From the NCBI GenBank assembly GCA_030627125.1, contig DAOUSR010000016.1, forward strand, positions 1-32,619: a stretch of 32,619 nucleotides of DNA. The letters are read 5' to 3'. This DNA comes from Thioploca sp. (GTDB lineage Bacteria; Pseudomonadota; Gammaproteobacteria; Beggiatoales; Beggiatoaceae). The position numbers and the translations under genes are program-made. Shown here piece by piece: positions 23,719 through 32,543 of the stretch (its first letter is position 1; each line of letters starts with the position of its first letter). The notes under the pieces are model-generated. The model worked only from the letters and a program-made list of their open reading frames with translations, ran no database searches and was not told where the DNA came from.

Positions 23719-26700
23719 ATGAAACGTACTGATTTAAAAAGTATTTTAATTATTGGAGCCGGGCCAATTGTGATTGGTCAAGCCTGTGAATTTGATTATT
23801 CTGGGGCTCAAGCTTGCAAAGCACTACGAGAAGAAGGTTATCGGATTATTTTAGTTAATTCTAATCCAGCAACCATTATGACCGATCCAGAAATGGCAGA
23901 TGCAACCTATATCGAACCAATTCAATGGCAAACAGTTGCTAAAATAATTGAGCGAGAACGCCCAGAAGCATTGCTACCAACTATGGGTGGCCAAACTGCA
24001 CTCAACTGTGCTTTGGATTTGGAACGAGAAGGAATATTAGCTAAATTTAATGTAGAAATGATTGGAGCTACTTGCGAAGCGATTGAAAAAGCCGAAAATA
24101 GAGAGAAATTTCGGACAGCTATGCTCAATATTGGTTTGCAAATGCCAAATGCTTATATCGCTCACAATATGGACGAAGCGTTTACAGCTCAAACTAAAAT
24201 CGGCTTTCCAATTATTGTTCGACCATCTTTTACTATGGGTGGTAGTGGTGGTGGAATTGCTTATAATCGCAAAGAATTTACTAAAATCTGTGAGCGTGGG
24301 TTAGATTTATCTCCTACTAACGAATTGCTGATTGAAGAATCTATCCTCGGTTGGAAAGAATATGAAATGGAGGTGGTGCGAGATCACAAGGATAATTGCA
24401 TTATTGTCTGTTCCATCGAAAATTTTGACCCAATGGGGATTCATACTGGTGATTCCATCACTGTCGCTCCGACTCAAACTTTGACCGACAAAGAATATCA
24501 AATTATGCGCAATGCTTCGATAGCGGTATTGCGAGAAATTGGAGTTGATACTGGTGGTTCAAACGTGCAGTTTGCGATCAATCCTAACGATGGCCGCATG
24601 ATGATTATTGAGATGAATCCACGTGTATCTCGTTCGTCAGCGTTAGCCTCCAAAGCTACTGGTTTTCCAATTGCTAAAGTTGCAGCTAAATTGGCAGTAG
24701 GTTATACGTTGGATGAATTGGCTAATGAAATTACCGGTGGTGCAACTCCAGCTTCCTTTGAACCAACAATTGATTATGTAGTTACTAAAGTTCCCCGCTT
24801 TGCCTTTGAAAAATTCCCTCAGACTGAGCCAATTTTAACCACCCAAATGAAGTCTGTGGGTGAAGTGATGGCTATCGGGCGGACTTTTCAAGAATCATTA
24901 CAAAAAGCGTTGCGAGGCTTGGAAACTGGGGTTGATGGTTTAGATGAAATAATAATTGCGAAAAATGAAAGTTTACAGCTAAAATTACAAACTCCGGGGC
25001 CAGAACGGTTATGGTATATAGCTGACGCATTTCGGGCCGGCTGGTCATTGGATGAAGTTTATAATCTCACGTTTATTGATAAATGGTTTTTAATCCAAAT
25101 AATTGATTTAGTTGATGAAGAAGCAAGTTTATGCATTGGCTGTTTGGAACAAATGAGTGCAGAAAGATTGCGCAATTTAAAACGCAAAGGTTTTTCTGAT
25201 CGACGGTTAGCTAAACTACTAGGCACCAATGAAACAGCTGTTAGAAAATTACGCCATGAACTTAAGATACGGCCAGTTTTTAAACGAGTCGATTCTTGTG
25301 CGGCGGAATTTGCTGTCAGTACCGCTTATATGTACTCAACCTATGAAGAAGAATGTGAATCTCGTCCTAGTCAACGAGATAAAATTATGGTGTTGGGCGG
25401 CGGACCAAATCGGATTGGACAGGGCATTGAGTTTGATTACTGTTGTGTGCAGGCTTCTTTAGCTTTACGGGAAGATGGTTATGAAACTATTATGGTCAAT
25501 TGTAATCCAGAAACAGTGTCCACTGATTATGACACTTCGGATCGACTATATTTTGAATCATTAACCTTAGAAGATGTATTGGAAATAGTGGATTTGGAGC
25601 AGCCAAAAGGAGTTATTGTCCAATATGGTGGTCAAACCCCACTGAAATTAGCTAGAGAATTGGAAGCAAATGGGGTTCCAATGATTGGTACTAGCCCAGA
25701 TTCAATTGATTTAGCTGAAGATCGAGAACGATTTCAACAGCTAATCATTAAGTTGGGTTTGCAACAACCACCAAATCGTATTGCTCGCAATACTGAAGAA
25801 GCTATGTTATTAGCCGGTGAAATTGGTTATCCACTAGTGGTACGACCTTCTTATGTACTAGGTGGCAGAGCGATGGAAATCGTTTATAATCAAGATGATT
25901 TACGCACTTATATGCACAAGGCAGTAGCTGTATCAAATGAATCGCCGGTTTTATTAGACCATTTTTTAGATAACGCCATAGAAGTTGATATTGATGCGGT
26001 TTGTGATGGTGAACAGGTATTAATTGGTGGTATAATGGAACATATTGAACAAGCTGGGATTCACTCTGGTGATTCGGCTTGCTCCTTGCCACCTTACGCT
26101 TTATCTGCTATGATACAAGATCAGTTGCGAGAACAAATGGCTCGAATGGCAACTGCTTTAAATGTAGTAGGTTTAGTAAATGCCCAGTTTGCAATTCAAA
26201 ATCAAGCTATTTATATCTTAGAAGTCAATCCCCGTGCTTCACGTACCGTTCCTTTTGTGTCTAAGGCAACTGGCTTATCTTTGGCACGTATTGGAGCTCG
26301 TTGTATGGTGGGAAGCAGTTTAGAATTTCAAGGTTTTACTCAAGAATGTATCCCTAGTTATTATTCAGTCAAGGAAGCAGTGTTTCCATTTGCGAAATTT
26401 TCTGGAGTTGATCCTCTATTGAGTCCAGAGATGAAATCGACTGGCGAAGTAATGGGGGTTGGACGTACTTTTGGAGAAGCATTTGCTAAATCCCAGATGG
26501 CAGCCGGCAGTAATTTACCAATCTCAGGATTAGCTTTCATAAGTGTACGTGATGTTGATAAACCTGCTACCATAAATATTGCTAGAGAGTTGTGTATCTT
26601 AGGGTTTGAAGTAATAGCAACCAGAGGTACAGCTCAAGCATTGCATCAAGCCGGAATTGATTGCACTATAGTTAATAAAGTAACAGAAGGTCGGCCACAT

Positions 26701-26925
26701 ATTGTTGATCGCATTAAAAATGACGAGATTAGCTTTATTGTCAATACTACAGAAGGGAAGCAGACAATAGCTGATTCTTTTACCATTCGCCGTACTGCAT
26801 TGCAACATAAAGTAAGTTATACAACTACTATTGCTGGAGCAAGAGCGACAATGTTGGCACTAAAAACATTAGATGCTACTGAAGTCAACCGTTTACAAGA
26901 TTTACACCAAGAAGGTCATAAATGA
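23719..26925 (+). CDS. carB: Carbamoyl-phosphate synthase large subunit
   Basis: CarB makes carbamoyl phosphate from bicarbonate, two ATP and ammonia delivered by CarA, feeding arginine and pyrimidine synthesis. The 1068-residue protein shows the internal duplication of two ATP-grasp halves: [20 protein letters not shown] near the start and [20 protein letters not shown] near 558. It also has the oligomerisation region (about 400-550) and a C-terminal MGS-like allosteric domain (about 935-1068). Length is normal and no disruption is seen. Its stop overlaps greA (ATGA), as in the usual carAB-greA order, but carA is not upstream. Confidence 0.98.
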   Translation: MKRTDLKSILIIGAGPIVIGQACEFDYSGAQACKALREEGYRIILVNSNPATIMTDPEMADATYIEPIQWQTVAKIIERERPEALLPTMGGQTALNCALDLEREGILAKFNVEMIGATCEAIEKAENREKFRTAMLNIGLQMPNAYIAHNMDEAFTAQTKIGFPIIVRPSFTMGGSGGGIAYNRKEFTKICERGLDLSPTNELLIEESILGWKEYEMEVVRDHKDNCIIVCSIENFDPMGIHTGDSITVAPTQTLTDKEYQIMRNASIAVLREIGVDTGGSNVQFAINPNDGRMMIIEMNPRVSRSSALASKATGFPIAKVAAKLAVGYTLDELANEITGGATPASFEPTIDYVVTKVPRFAFEKFPQTEPILTTQMKSVGEVMAIGRTFQESLQKALRGLETGVDGLDEIIIAKNESLQLKLQTPGPERLWYIADAFRAGWSLDEVYNLTFIDKWFLIQIIDLVDEEASLCIGCLEQMSAERLRNLKRKGFSDRRLAKLLGTNETAVRKLRHELKIRPVFKRVDSCAAEFAVSTAYMYSTYEEECESRPSQRDKIMVLGGGPNRIGQGIEFDYCCVQASLALREDGYETIMVNCNPETVSTDYDTSDRLYFESLTLEDVLEIVDLEQPKGVIVQYGGQTPLKLARELEANGVPMIGTSPDSIDLAEDRERFQQLIIKLGLQQPPNRIARNTEEAMLLAGEIGYPLVVRPSYVLGGRAMEIVYNQDDLRTYMHKAVAVSNESPVLLDHFLDNAIEVDIDAVCDGEQVLIGGIMEHIEQAGIHSGDSACSLPPYALSAMIQDQLREQMARMATALNVVGLVNAQFAIQNQAIYILEVNPRASRTVPFVSKATGLSLARIGARCMVGSSLEFQGFTQECIPSYYSVKEAVFPFAKFSGVDPLLSPEMKSTGEVMGVGRTFGEAFAKSQMAAGSNLPISGLAFISVRDVDKPATINIARELCILGFEVIATRGTAQALHQAGIDCTIVNKVTEGRPHIVDRIKNDEISFIVNTTEGKQTIADSFTIRRTALQHKVSYTTTIAGARATMLALKTLDATEVNRLQDLHQEGHK

Positions 26926-27398
26926 AAAAAACTCCCATAACAGCTCAAGGTGCACAAAATTTGCGTGATGAACTACGCAACCTAAAAAGTGTGGAACGAG
27001 TAAAAATTATTCAAGCTATTGCTGATGCTCGTGAGCTTGGTGACTTAAAAGAGAATGCTGAATATCATGCAGCTCGTGAACAGCAAAGTTTTATTGAAGG
27101 ACGTGTCATTGAGCTAGAAAGTAAATTAGCCACAGCAGAAATTATTGATATTAAAAAAATTAATGCTAATGGCAAAATAGTATTTGGTGCTACAATAGAT
27201 TTGATGAATATTGAAACTGAACAAGAAATAACTTATCAAATAGTTGGTGATGATGAAGCGGATATTAAGGTTAACCGTATTTCAATAAGCTCTCCAATTG
27301 CTAGAGCCTTGATAGGTAAACAGGAAGGTGATGTAGCTGTTGTACAAGCTCCTGGTGGTAATAAAGAGTATGAAATTTTAGAAGTTAAGTATATTTAG
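26922..27398 (+). CDS. greA: Transcription elongation factor GreA
   Basis: GreA rescues backtracked RNA polymerase by stimulating transcript cleavage through its secondary channel. The 158-residue protein has the N-terminal coiled-coil hairpin with the catalytic acidic tip D41 and E44 ([16 protein letters not shown]) and the C-terminal FKBP-like domain (about 80-158, with [15 protein letters not shown]). It overlaps the carB stop, the standard gammaproteobacterial context. Confidence 0.97.
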   Translation: MKKTPITAQGAQNLRDELRNLKSVERVKIIQAIADARELGDLKENAEYHAAREQQSFIEGRVIELESKLATAEIIDIKKINANGKIVFGATIDLMNIETEQEITYQIVGDDEADIKVNRISISSPIARALIGKQEGDVAVVQAPGGNKEYEILEVKYI

Positions 27399-27425
27399 CC
27401 TTGTACAGAATCTATTTAAATCTTT

Positions 27426-27466
27426 GATTATCTGAATCAGAATTTACAAAATTCAAGAATTTTCAG
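27426..27466. repeat. Degenerate TCTGAATCA-family repeat after greA
   Basis: TCTGAATCAGAATTTACAAA matches the arm of the palindrome at 12608-12727 with a few changes and includes AAAATTC-AA-GAATTTT (27448-27463), a perfect 7-base stem. It may terminate carB-greA transcription weakly. Confidence 0.5.
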
Positions 27467-27546
27467 AACTCGTAACCTGCAATGTAAGATGTGGTGAGAA
27501 AAGGAACCGCATCAATCATGGTGCTACATAATTGATGCAATTCCCT
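27467..27546. repeat. AACTCGTAACCTGCAATG repeat, copy 1
   Basis: About 80 bases starting AACTCGTAACCTGCAATGTA match 32363-32442 with about eight differences. Each contains a stem (GCATCAAT/ATTGATGC in this copy) around a conserved loop CATGGTGCTACA. No coding capacity. It ends about 80 bases before the EgtD-like gene. Confidence 0.8.
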
Positions 27547-27625
27547 GCCTTGCACCCAACTTTGACGACGAGTGAAAAGCGGCGTTAGAAGTCATACAGC
27601 TTATATCATTGATTGGAATACTAAA

Positions 27626-28627
27626 ATGTCTTACCGTTTTATTGATTTAACTATTCAAACCCATACTGATCAGTTTGTTGAAGATATCCGTGCTGGCTTG
27701 ACTGCAATACCTAAGTATCTACCAGTCAAATATCTATATGATGTGGTTGGTTCTAATTTATTTGAACAAATTACCCAAGATAAAGATTATTATTTAACCA
27801 GTGCTGAAGAAACAATCTTAACCAAATTCGCTCCTGAAATTGTTCAACAACTAGAACACAATACCGCATTAGTTGAATTGGGTAGTGGTAGTGCGGCCAA
27901 AACTAGGCGTTTAATTGAAGCCTTACTACAAAAACAGGGACCTTCATTATTTTCTCCTATTGATATTTCAGGTGATTTTTTACGTGAAAATGTAAAACAC
28001 CTTAGCCAAGATTACCCAAGCTTGAATGTGTTAGGTGTTATTGCTGATTATCATGCTGGGCTTACAGTGTTAGCACAAGAAATTAGGCAACCTAAATTAT
28101 TAATATGGTTGGGTTCAGATATTGGACATGTTGATTATGATAAAGCTGTACAAATGTTACGTGAACATGTTGTCTCCATGTTAAAATCGGGAGATAAATT
28201 ATTGTTAGGAATTGATTTAAAAAAGTCTCTTGACGTTATCAATTCAGCTTATGGCTGTACGGAACAAAAAACTTCAATTCATAACTTGAGTTATGCATTA
28301 GTTTCTAACGGATTGCAACGTATTAACCAATATTTACAAGGAGATTTTGTGCTAGAAAATTTCCACTATCACTGTTTTTACAATGATGAACTTGGATGCG
28401 TTGAAATATATTTGAAAAGTGCGTGTGATCAACAGGTATCTATTGTAGGTTTATCACTGCAACTATCCTTTGTGCAAGACGAACTTATCCATATCCATAA
28501 CAGTTATAAATATAATTTTAATGATATTAAACAGTTAGCCAAATCTACCGGTTTACAGTTACAGCAACAATGGCTTGATGATAATCATTTATTTAGCGTC
28601 AACTTATTGTCTTTGGTGGAAACCTAA
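27626..28627 (+). CDS. EgtD-like SAM-dependent amino-acid N-methyltransferase with altered substrate pocket
   Basis: The 333-residue protein belongs to the EgtD (Methyltransf_33) family, whose archetype trimethylates histidine for ergothioneine. Family marks: LYDVVGSNLFEQIT at 37-50, SAM motif ELGSGSAAKTRR at 84-95 and GIDLKK at 195-200. Pocket residues differ. EgtD has Asn (mycobacterial N166) in GSTIGN; here it is GSDIGH168. EgtD has Glu (E282) in IHTENSYKY; here it is IHIH291NSYKY. Start chosen at 27626 because GGA lies about eight bases upstream and the 18 earlier in-frame codons fall in repeat-derived DNA. No egtB is nearby. The stop overlaps the ATPase start (TAATG). Substrate may not be histidine. 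Confidence 0.8.
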   Translation: MSYRFIDLTIQTHTDQFVEDIRAGLTAIPKYLPVKYLYDVVGSNLFEQITQDKDYYLTSAEETILTKFAPEIVQQLEHNTALVELGSGSAAKTRRLIEALLQKQGPSLFSPIDISGDFLRENVKHLSQDYPSLNVLGVIADYHAGLTVLAQEIRQPKLLIWLGSDIGHVDYDKAVQMLREHVVSMLKSGDKLLLGIDLKKSLDVINSAYGCTEQKTSIHNLSYALVSNGLQRINQYLQGDFVLENFHYHCFYNDELGCVEIYLKSACDQQVSIVGLSLQLSFVQDELIHIHNSYKYNFNDIKQLAKSTGLQLQQQWLDDNHLFSVNLLSLVET

Positions 28628-30672
28628 TGCTTCCTTTATTTCCAATATTATTAGTCGGTGGTGGAGTTTTTGCTGGTCTAAAAGCGGCCAATAATCCTAA
28701 ACTTAGAAAAAAAGTAAATAGAATTTTTAAAAAAACCGATAATCGCTACCAACATTTTTGGCAACAACGTGTTGATCCTTTATTCGGAACTAAACAACGT
28801 AACCAACAAATACAGGAATTTTCTGGCGATTATAATGCACGAGAAGCCAATGTTAATCGCCGTCTTGGTTTGTCAATTGTTAATACTGGTTTAGCCGCAC
28901 TAGGTGCTGTGTTTTATCCTCCATTATTACTAGTTAGTGCAGTGGGCTTGATCTATATTATGGGGCCATTGATGTATAAAAGTTGGCTCACTTTTATACG
29001 AGAAAAACGAGTTAAATATTACCTGTTTGCAAGTTTATCTGTAATCGCAGGACTGCTCAGCGGTTTTTACGTGATCAGCAGTTTAATGATTGTTTTGGTG
29101 TTTCTAGCCTTTAAAATTGCAGCTCGTACCGAAGTTTATTCACAAGCTACATTGATGAATACTTTTTCCATGCAATCACCGGTTTCAGTGTGGCTGTTAC
29201 TAGACGGAAACGAAATGGAAATCGCATTTTCTGAGTTGCAAATTGGAGATGTAATTGTATTAACTGCTGGTCAAACTTTGCCCATTGATGGCTACGTGGT
29301 GAAAGGTATGGCTACAATAGATCAGCATATTTTAACCGGTGAATCACAACCAATCGAAAAAACCATTAACGATAAAGTATTCGCTAGTACTTTGATATTG
29401 ACTGGAAAATTACATGTGCAAGTAGAGCAAACTGGTATTGCAACAACGGCAGCACAAATTGGTACAATTCTGAAAAATGCGGCAAATTATCGTCTTGACC
29501 ATGAAGCCCGTAGTGAACGATTAGCTGATAAATTAACCTTACCAGCACTAGCAGCCAGTGGTTTGGCATTGATAACTGTAGGCAATGTTGGAGCCGTTGC
29601 AATTTTGAACAGCGGATTTGGTTCTACCATGTTTTTTTCTGGTCCGCTTAGTATGCTAAGTTATTTAAATATTGCCTCTCATAATGGAATTTTAGTAAAA
29701 GATGGCCGCTCATTAGAATTATTGCATACGATTGATACGGTAGTTTTTGATAAAACTGGCACCTTGACACTGGAACAACCTATAGTCGGTAATATTTACA
29801 GTTGTGCAGATTGGACTGAAACTCAAGTTTTATGTCATGCAGCTACTGCCGAATATCGTCAAACTCATCCAATCGCAAAAGCCATACTAATGGCCGCAAA
29901 ACAACGAAAATTGACCTATACTCTACCTGACATGGCAGATTATGAAATTGGATTTGGTATTCGAGTGCGTTATCATGGGCAAACTGTACAAGTCGGTAGT
30001 ATGCGTTTTATGCAACAAGCTCAGATTAAGATACCAACAGATATTTTGACTCAACAAATTCAGTGTCAACAGATTGGTAGTTCTTTGGTGATGGTGGCCG
30101 TCGATAAACAGCTAATTGGTGCGGTGGAATTACAGGCACAATTGCGACCAGAAACGACAACATTGATAAAACAATTACATAAACGTGGTTTGAAACTATA
30201 CATTTTATCTGGTGATCATTACCAACCAACTCAGCATTTGGCCGAACGTTTAAATATTAATGATTTTTTTGCCGAAGCATTACCAGAAGGTAAAGCTGAT
30301 ATAATTAAACAGTTGCAACAACAAGGGCGTAAAGTCTGTTTTGTTGGAGATGGAATTAATGATGTGATTGCTTTGCAACAAGCTGATGTGTCAGTTTCCT
30401 TACGTGGAGCTACTACTATTGCTACTGATAGCGCACAAATTGTGTTGGTGAATCAATCATTACAGCAGTTAGAGCAATTATTTGAGATCGCTAATGGTTT
30501 TAACGAAAATTTAAATCGTACAATGTTGTTATCTTATCTACCCGGTACTGTGTTAATTGGTGGCGTATTCTTATTTAATTTTGGCATGTTAGCAGCTTTA
30601 ATACTATATGGTTCAGGCTTAACAGCAGCGATGGTTAATGCACTTACCCCCATGTTGCAATTACAAAAATAA
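28627..30672 (+). CDS. P1B-like P-type ATPase lacking the CPx metal motif
   Basis: The 681-residue membrane protein has the catalytic set of heavy-metal-type P-type ATPases: TGES at 237-240, phosphorylated D375 in DKTGT, THP at 413-415 in the nucleotide-binding domain and GDGINDV at 575-581. The membrane helix before the P domain, which normally carries CPC, SPC or similar, reads S338-G-P-L-S342: the proline is kept but neither flanking cysteine. There is no N-terminal HMA metal-binding domain; instead a basic stretch (about 20-65) precedes the first membrane segments. It is coupled to the EgtD-like gene. The transported ion is unclear. Confidence 0.87.
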   Translation: MLPLFPILLVGGGVFAGLKAANNPKLRKKVNRIFKKTDNRYQHFWQQRVDPLFGTKQRNQQIQEFSGDYNAREANVNRRLGLSIVNTGLAALGAVFYPPLLLVSAVGLIYIMGPLMYKSWLTFIREKRVKYYLFASLSVIAGLLSGFYVISSLMIVLVFLAFKIAARTEVYSQATLMNTFSMQSPVSVWLLLDGNEMEIAFSELQIGDVIVLTAGQTLPIDGYVVKGMATIDQHILTGESQPIEKTINDKVFASTLILTGKLHVQVEQTGIATTAAQIGTILKNAANYRLDHEARSERLADKLTLPALAASGLALITVGNVGAVAILNSGFGSTMFFSGPLSMLSYLNIASHNGILVKDGRSLELLHTIDTVVFDKTGTLTLEQPIVGNIYSCADWTETQVLCHAATAEYRQTHPIAKAILMAAKQRKLTYTLPDMADYEIGFGIRVRYHGQTVQVGSMRFMQQAQIKIPTDILTQQIQCQQIGSSLVMVAVDKQLIGAVELQAQLRPETTTLIKQLHKRGLKLYILSGDHYQPTQHLAERLNINDFFAEALPEGKADIIKQLQQQGRKVCFVGDGINDVIALQQADVSVSLRGATTIATDSAQIVLVNQSLQQLEQLFEIANGFNENLNRTMLLSYLPGTVLIGGVFLFNFGMLAALILYGSGLTAAMVNALTPMLQLQK

Positions 30673-30678
30673 CTGGTA

Positions 30679-30739
30679 TTAAATTAATTCTAACTTTACC
30701 TTGGAGGCCGAGCTATCGGTGGCTCAAGAACTGTGTTAT
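30679..30739 (+). repeat. Direct repeat A flanking the lipase segment
   Basis: TTAAATTAATTCTAACT ... TTGGAGGCCGAGC ... GCTCAAGAA ... GTGTTAT over 61 bases is repeated in the same orientation at 31659-31720 with about ten differences. The two copies bracket the attC-like site and the lipase pseudogene, about 980 bases apart. Confidence 0.75.
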
Positions 30740-30800
30740 CCTGATGAAACGTTTCACCCTTGCTACGCTTCGTCCAAGTCGCTACGTCGGTCTACACTCA

Positions 30801-30867
30801 GGATAACCAGTCGTTGAAGCGGACACTTTACGTCCATGTCTAATGTCGCTTAACATAGGTGTTAGGA
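30801..30867 (+). other. attC-like integron recombination site
   Basis: The segment runs GGATAAC (R'' position), GTTGAAGCGGAC (L''), GTCGCTTAAC (L') and GTTAGGA (R'). L'' and L' pair with a single extra base on the left arm (GTTGAAGC against GCTT-AAC), the asymmetry that is a hallmark of attC sites. The outer R boxes fit GTTRRRY/RYYYAAC only in part. No integrase gene is in the window. A 10-base inverted repeat, GTTATCCTGA (30735-30744) and TCAGGATAAC (30798-30807), lies just upstream and shares the R'' box. Confidence 0.5.
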
Positions 30868-30881
30868 TTTTTGAGAAAAAT

Positions 30882-31628
30882 ATGTTTGTTCGAGTTATTT
30901 TTGTATTCATAATGTTAAGTATGTTGAATTCCTGTATCTTTTCAAAAAAAATTATTCAGAAGGAAAAGGGGAAATTGTATGCTGAGTGTGTTATCTTACT
31001 GCATGGTATGGGGCGTACTAAATTTTCGATGCTTAGACTTGAGGAATATTTGTCAAAATCAAACTATATGGTGATTAACTTTAGTTACCCATCAACGAGT
31101 AAAACAATTGAACAAATAGCAAGGATTCATATTCCAGATGCAGTTGCACAGTGTCAAAATACTTCAATCAAAAAAATTCATTTTGTAACACATTCTTTAG
31201 GGGGAATTATTATTCGCCAGTATTTGCAAACGCATACGTTACCTGTGGGATCAAAAATTGTGATGTTAAGTCCACCTAATCAAGGTAGTGAAATAGCAGA
31301 CCATTTCAGGAATGTATTTTGGTATCGGTGGTCAACAGGACCAGCTGGACAATAATTAACAACAGCTAAAGATAGTTTACCTAATAGATTAAAATCAATT
31401 AATGTTGAAGTTGGTATTATTGCTGGCACTAAAAGTATAGAACCGTGGTTTTCTTCATTAATACCAGGAAAAGATGATGGAAAAGTATCAGTAAAAAGAA
31501 CTCAGTTAGATGAAATGAAAGATTTTTTATCTGTACCACATACGCATACATTTATTATGTGGTCTTTAAAAGTACTTAGACAAATAAAGAACTTCTTAAA
31601 ACATGGTAAGTTTGATCATAGTATATAG
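30882..31628 (+). pseudogene. Alpha/beta-hydrolase lipase-like lipoprotein interrupted by an in-frame stop
   Basis: From an ATG at 30882 the protein has a lipoprotein signal (MFVRVIFVFIMLSMLNSC), then LLHGMGRT (oxyanion region) and the nucleophile elbow THSLGG. TAA at 31353-31355 interrupts the frame after GPAGQ. Beyond it the same frame continues for 90 codons to 31628 with IIAGTK, then PGKDDGKVSV (expected catalytic Asp) and PHTHTF (expected His). A single base change (CAA or GAA to TAA) explains the break. The truncated product would lack two of three catalytic residues. The longer frame from 30843 starts inside the attC-like site and is unlikely to be the true start. It sits as a cassette right after that site. 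Confidence 0.8.
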
Positions 31629-31658
31629 GATTGGCGTTAGGAAAAGCACCAAATAACC

Positions 31659-31720
31659 TTAAATTAATTCTAACTAAATCTTGGAGACCGAACCTATCAG
31701 CAGCTCAAGAATGGTGTTAT
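31659..31720 (+). repeat. Direct repeat B flanking the lipase segment
   Basis: Second copy of the repeat at 30679-30739 (TTAAATTAATTCTAACT ... TTGGAGACCG ... GTGTTAT). GCGTTAGG at 31634-31641, 18 bases upstream, resembles an attC right box but has no partner boxes. Confidence 0.75.
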
Positions 31721-31722
31721 AG

Positions 31723-31774
31723 TTACATTCATATACTATATATGGGTTATAATATATTGATTTTGCTAAAATCA
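31723..31774 (+). promoter_or_regulatory. Candidate promoter and operator for the DUF4160-DUF2442 pair
   Basis: TTACAT (31723-31728) and TATAAT (31748-31753) are spaced by 19 bases, a little long for sigma-70. Just after comes a perfect palindrome, TGATTTT-GCT-AAAATCA (31758-31774), a possible autoregulatory site. AT-richness makes chance matches likely. Confidence 0.3.
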
Positions 31775-31827
31775 TATAATATTTTTATAAGAATGTCACT
31801 ATAGTATAAAATAAATAGGAATTAAAT

Positions 31828-32076
31828 ATGCCTGAAATTGCAAGATTTTATGGAATAGTTATTAAGTTGTTTTTTAGTGACCATCCACCACCACACTTTC
31901 ACGCAATATATGGTGAATATGTTGGATTATTCGATATTAATACCCTAGAAATGATTGAAGGTGATTTACCTAAAAGAGCAAAGAAATTAGTAATTGAATG
32001 GGCAATAAAAAATCAAAATGAATTGCTTGAAATGTGGAATAAACAAGAATTTCATAAACTTACTTCGCTGGAGTAG
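31828..32076 (+). CDS. DUF4160 family small protein
   Basis: The 82-residue protein has the DUF4160 pattern: MPEIARFYGIVIKLFFSDHP at the start, then PPHFHAIYGEY and KRAKKLVIEWAIKNQNEL. The HPPPHFH motif is strongly conserved. An AGGAAT ribosome site precedes the ATG. It is followed two bases later by a DUF2442 gene, a pairing common in cyanobacteria and sulfur bacteria and suspected to be a toxin-antitoxin-like module, with neither activity well established here. Confidence 0.88.
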   Translation: MPEIARFYGIVIKLFFSDHPPPHFHAIYGEYVGLFDINTLEMIEGDLPKRAKKLVIEWAIKNQNELLEMWNKQEFHKLTSLE

Positions 32077-32078
32077 AA

Positions 32079-32327
32079 ATGAACATTCCAACAATATTAA
32101 CCGTAAAAGCAATCGATGATTACACTTTGGTGATTGAGTTCAAAAATAGACAAAAGAAAAAATATGATGTAGTTCCTTTATTAAAAAAAGAAAGATTTTT
32201 CCCATTGAAGAATTTAGCTATGTTTAAAATGGTACAAGTAGAGCAGGGGGGCTATGCAGTATTTTGGAATAGTGATATTGATATTAGTGAATATGAATTA
32301 TGGAATCATGGGCAAACAATACCTTAA
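32079..32327 (+). CDS. DUF2442 family small protein
   Basis: The 82-residue protein matches DUF2442 along its length: an N-terminal strand pair (VKAIDDYTLVIEFKNRQKKK), YDVVPLL at about 29-35, FPLKNLAMFKMVQVEQGG at 41-58 and the conserved ending NSDIDISEYELWNHG. It is the second gene of a tight two-gene unit with DUF4160. DUF2442 is often read as the antitoxin-like partner; direct evidence in this organism is absent. Confidence 0.88.
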   Translation: MNIPTILTVKAIDDYTLVIEFKNRQKKKYDVVPLLKKERFFPLKNLAMFKMVQVEQGGYAVFWNSDIDISEYELWNHGQTIP

Positions 32328-32362
32328 TACAAAACCAATTATCTGCATAACATTTGATAGTT

Positions 32363-32442
32363 AACTCGTAACCTGCAATGTAAGATGTAGTGAGGAAACG
32401 AACCGCATAAATCATGGTGCTACACAATTGATGCAATTCCCT
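32363..32442. repeat. AACTCGTAACCTGCAATG repeat, copy 2
   Basis: Matches 27467-27546 over 80 bases. The stem is slightly weaker here (GCATAAAT/ATTGATGC) while the loop CATGGTGCTACA is unchanged. It sits in the gap between the DUF2442 gene and the terminator of the convergent edge gene. Confidence 0.8.
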
Positions 32443-32471
32443 TCGTTCATTGCATCCTACGCTTGCTCATA

Positions 32472-32513
32472 ACAAAAAAAATTAAGTGCGACAGCAAAAA
32501 GCCGCCGCACCTT
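32472..32513 (-). terminator. Intrinsic terminator of the minus-strand edge gene
   Basis: On the minus strand AAGGTGCGGCGGC pairs with GCTGTCGCACTT (one bulge, two G-U pairs) across a TTTTT loop, followed by AATTTTTTTGTT. It lies about 30 bases after the stop of the antitoxin-like gene at the window edge. Confidence 0.8.
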
Positions 32514-32543
32514 ATTTAATCGTTATTTTGTTTGAGTAAAAAT

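Noticed and set aside
27572-27625. Start codon at 27572 for the EgtD-like gene
   Set aside because: The 18 extra residues lie in intergenic, repeat-adjacent DNA and the internal ATG has a better ribosome site and the conserved N-terminus.
30843-30881. Start codon at 30843 for the lipase
   Set aside because: Those codons translate the attC-like site; the lipoprotein signal begins at 30882.
31634-31641. GCGTTAGG as a second attC, also GGCGTTAG near 27583
   Set aside because: Only the right-box-like octamer is present; the L boxes and left R box are missing at both places.
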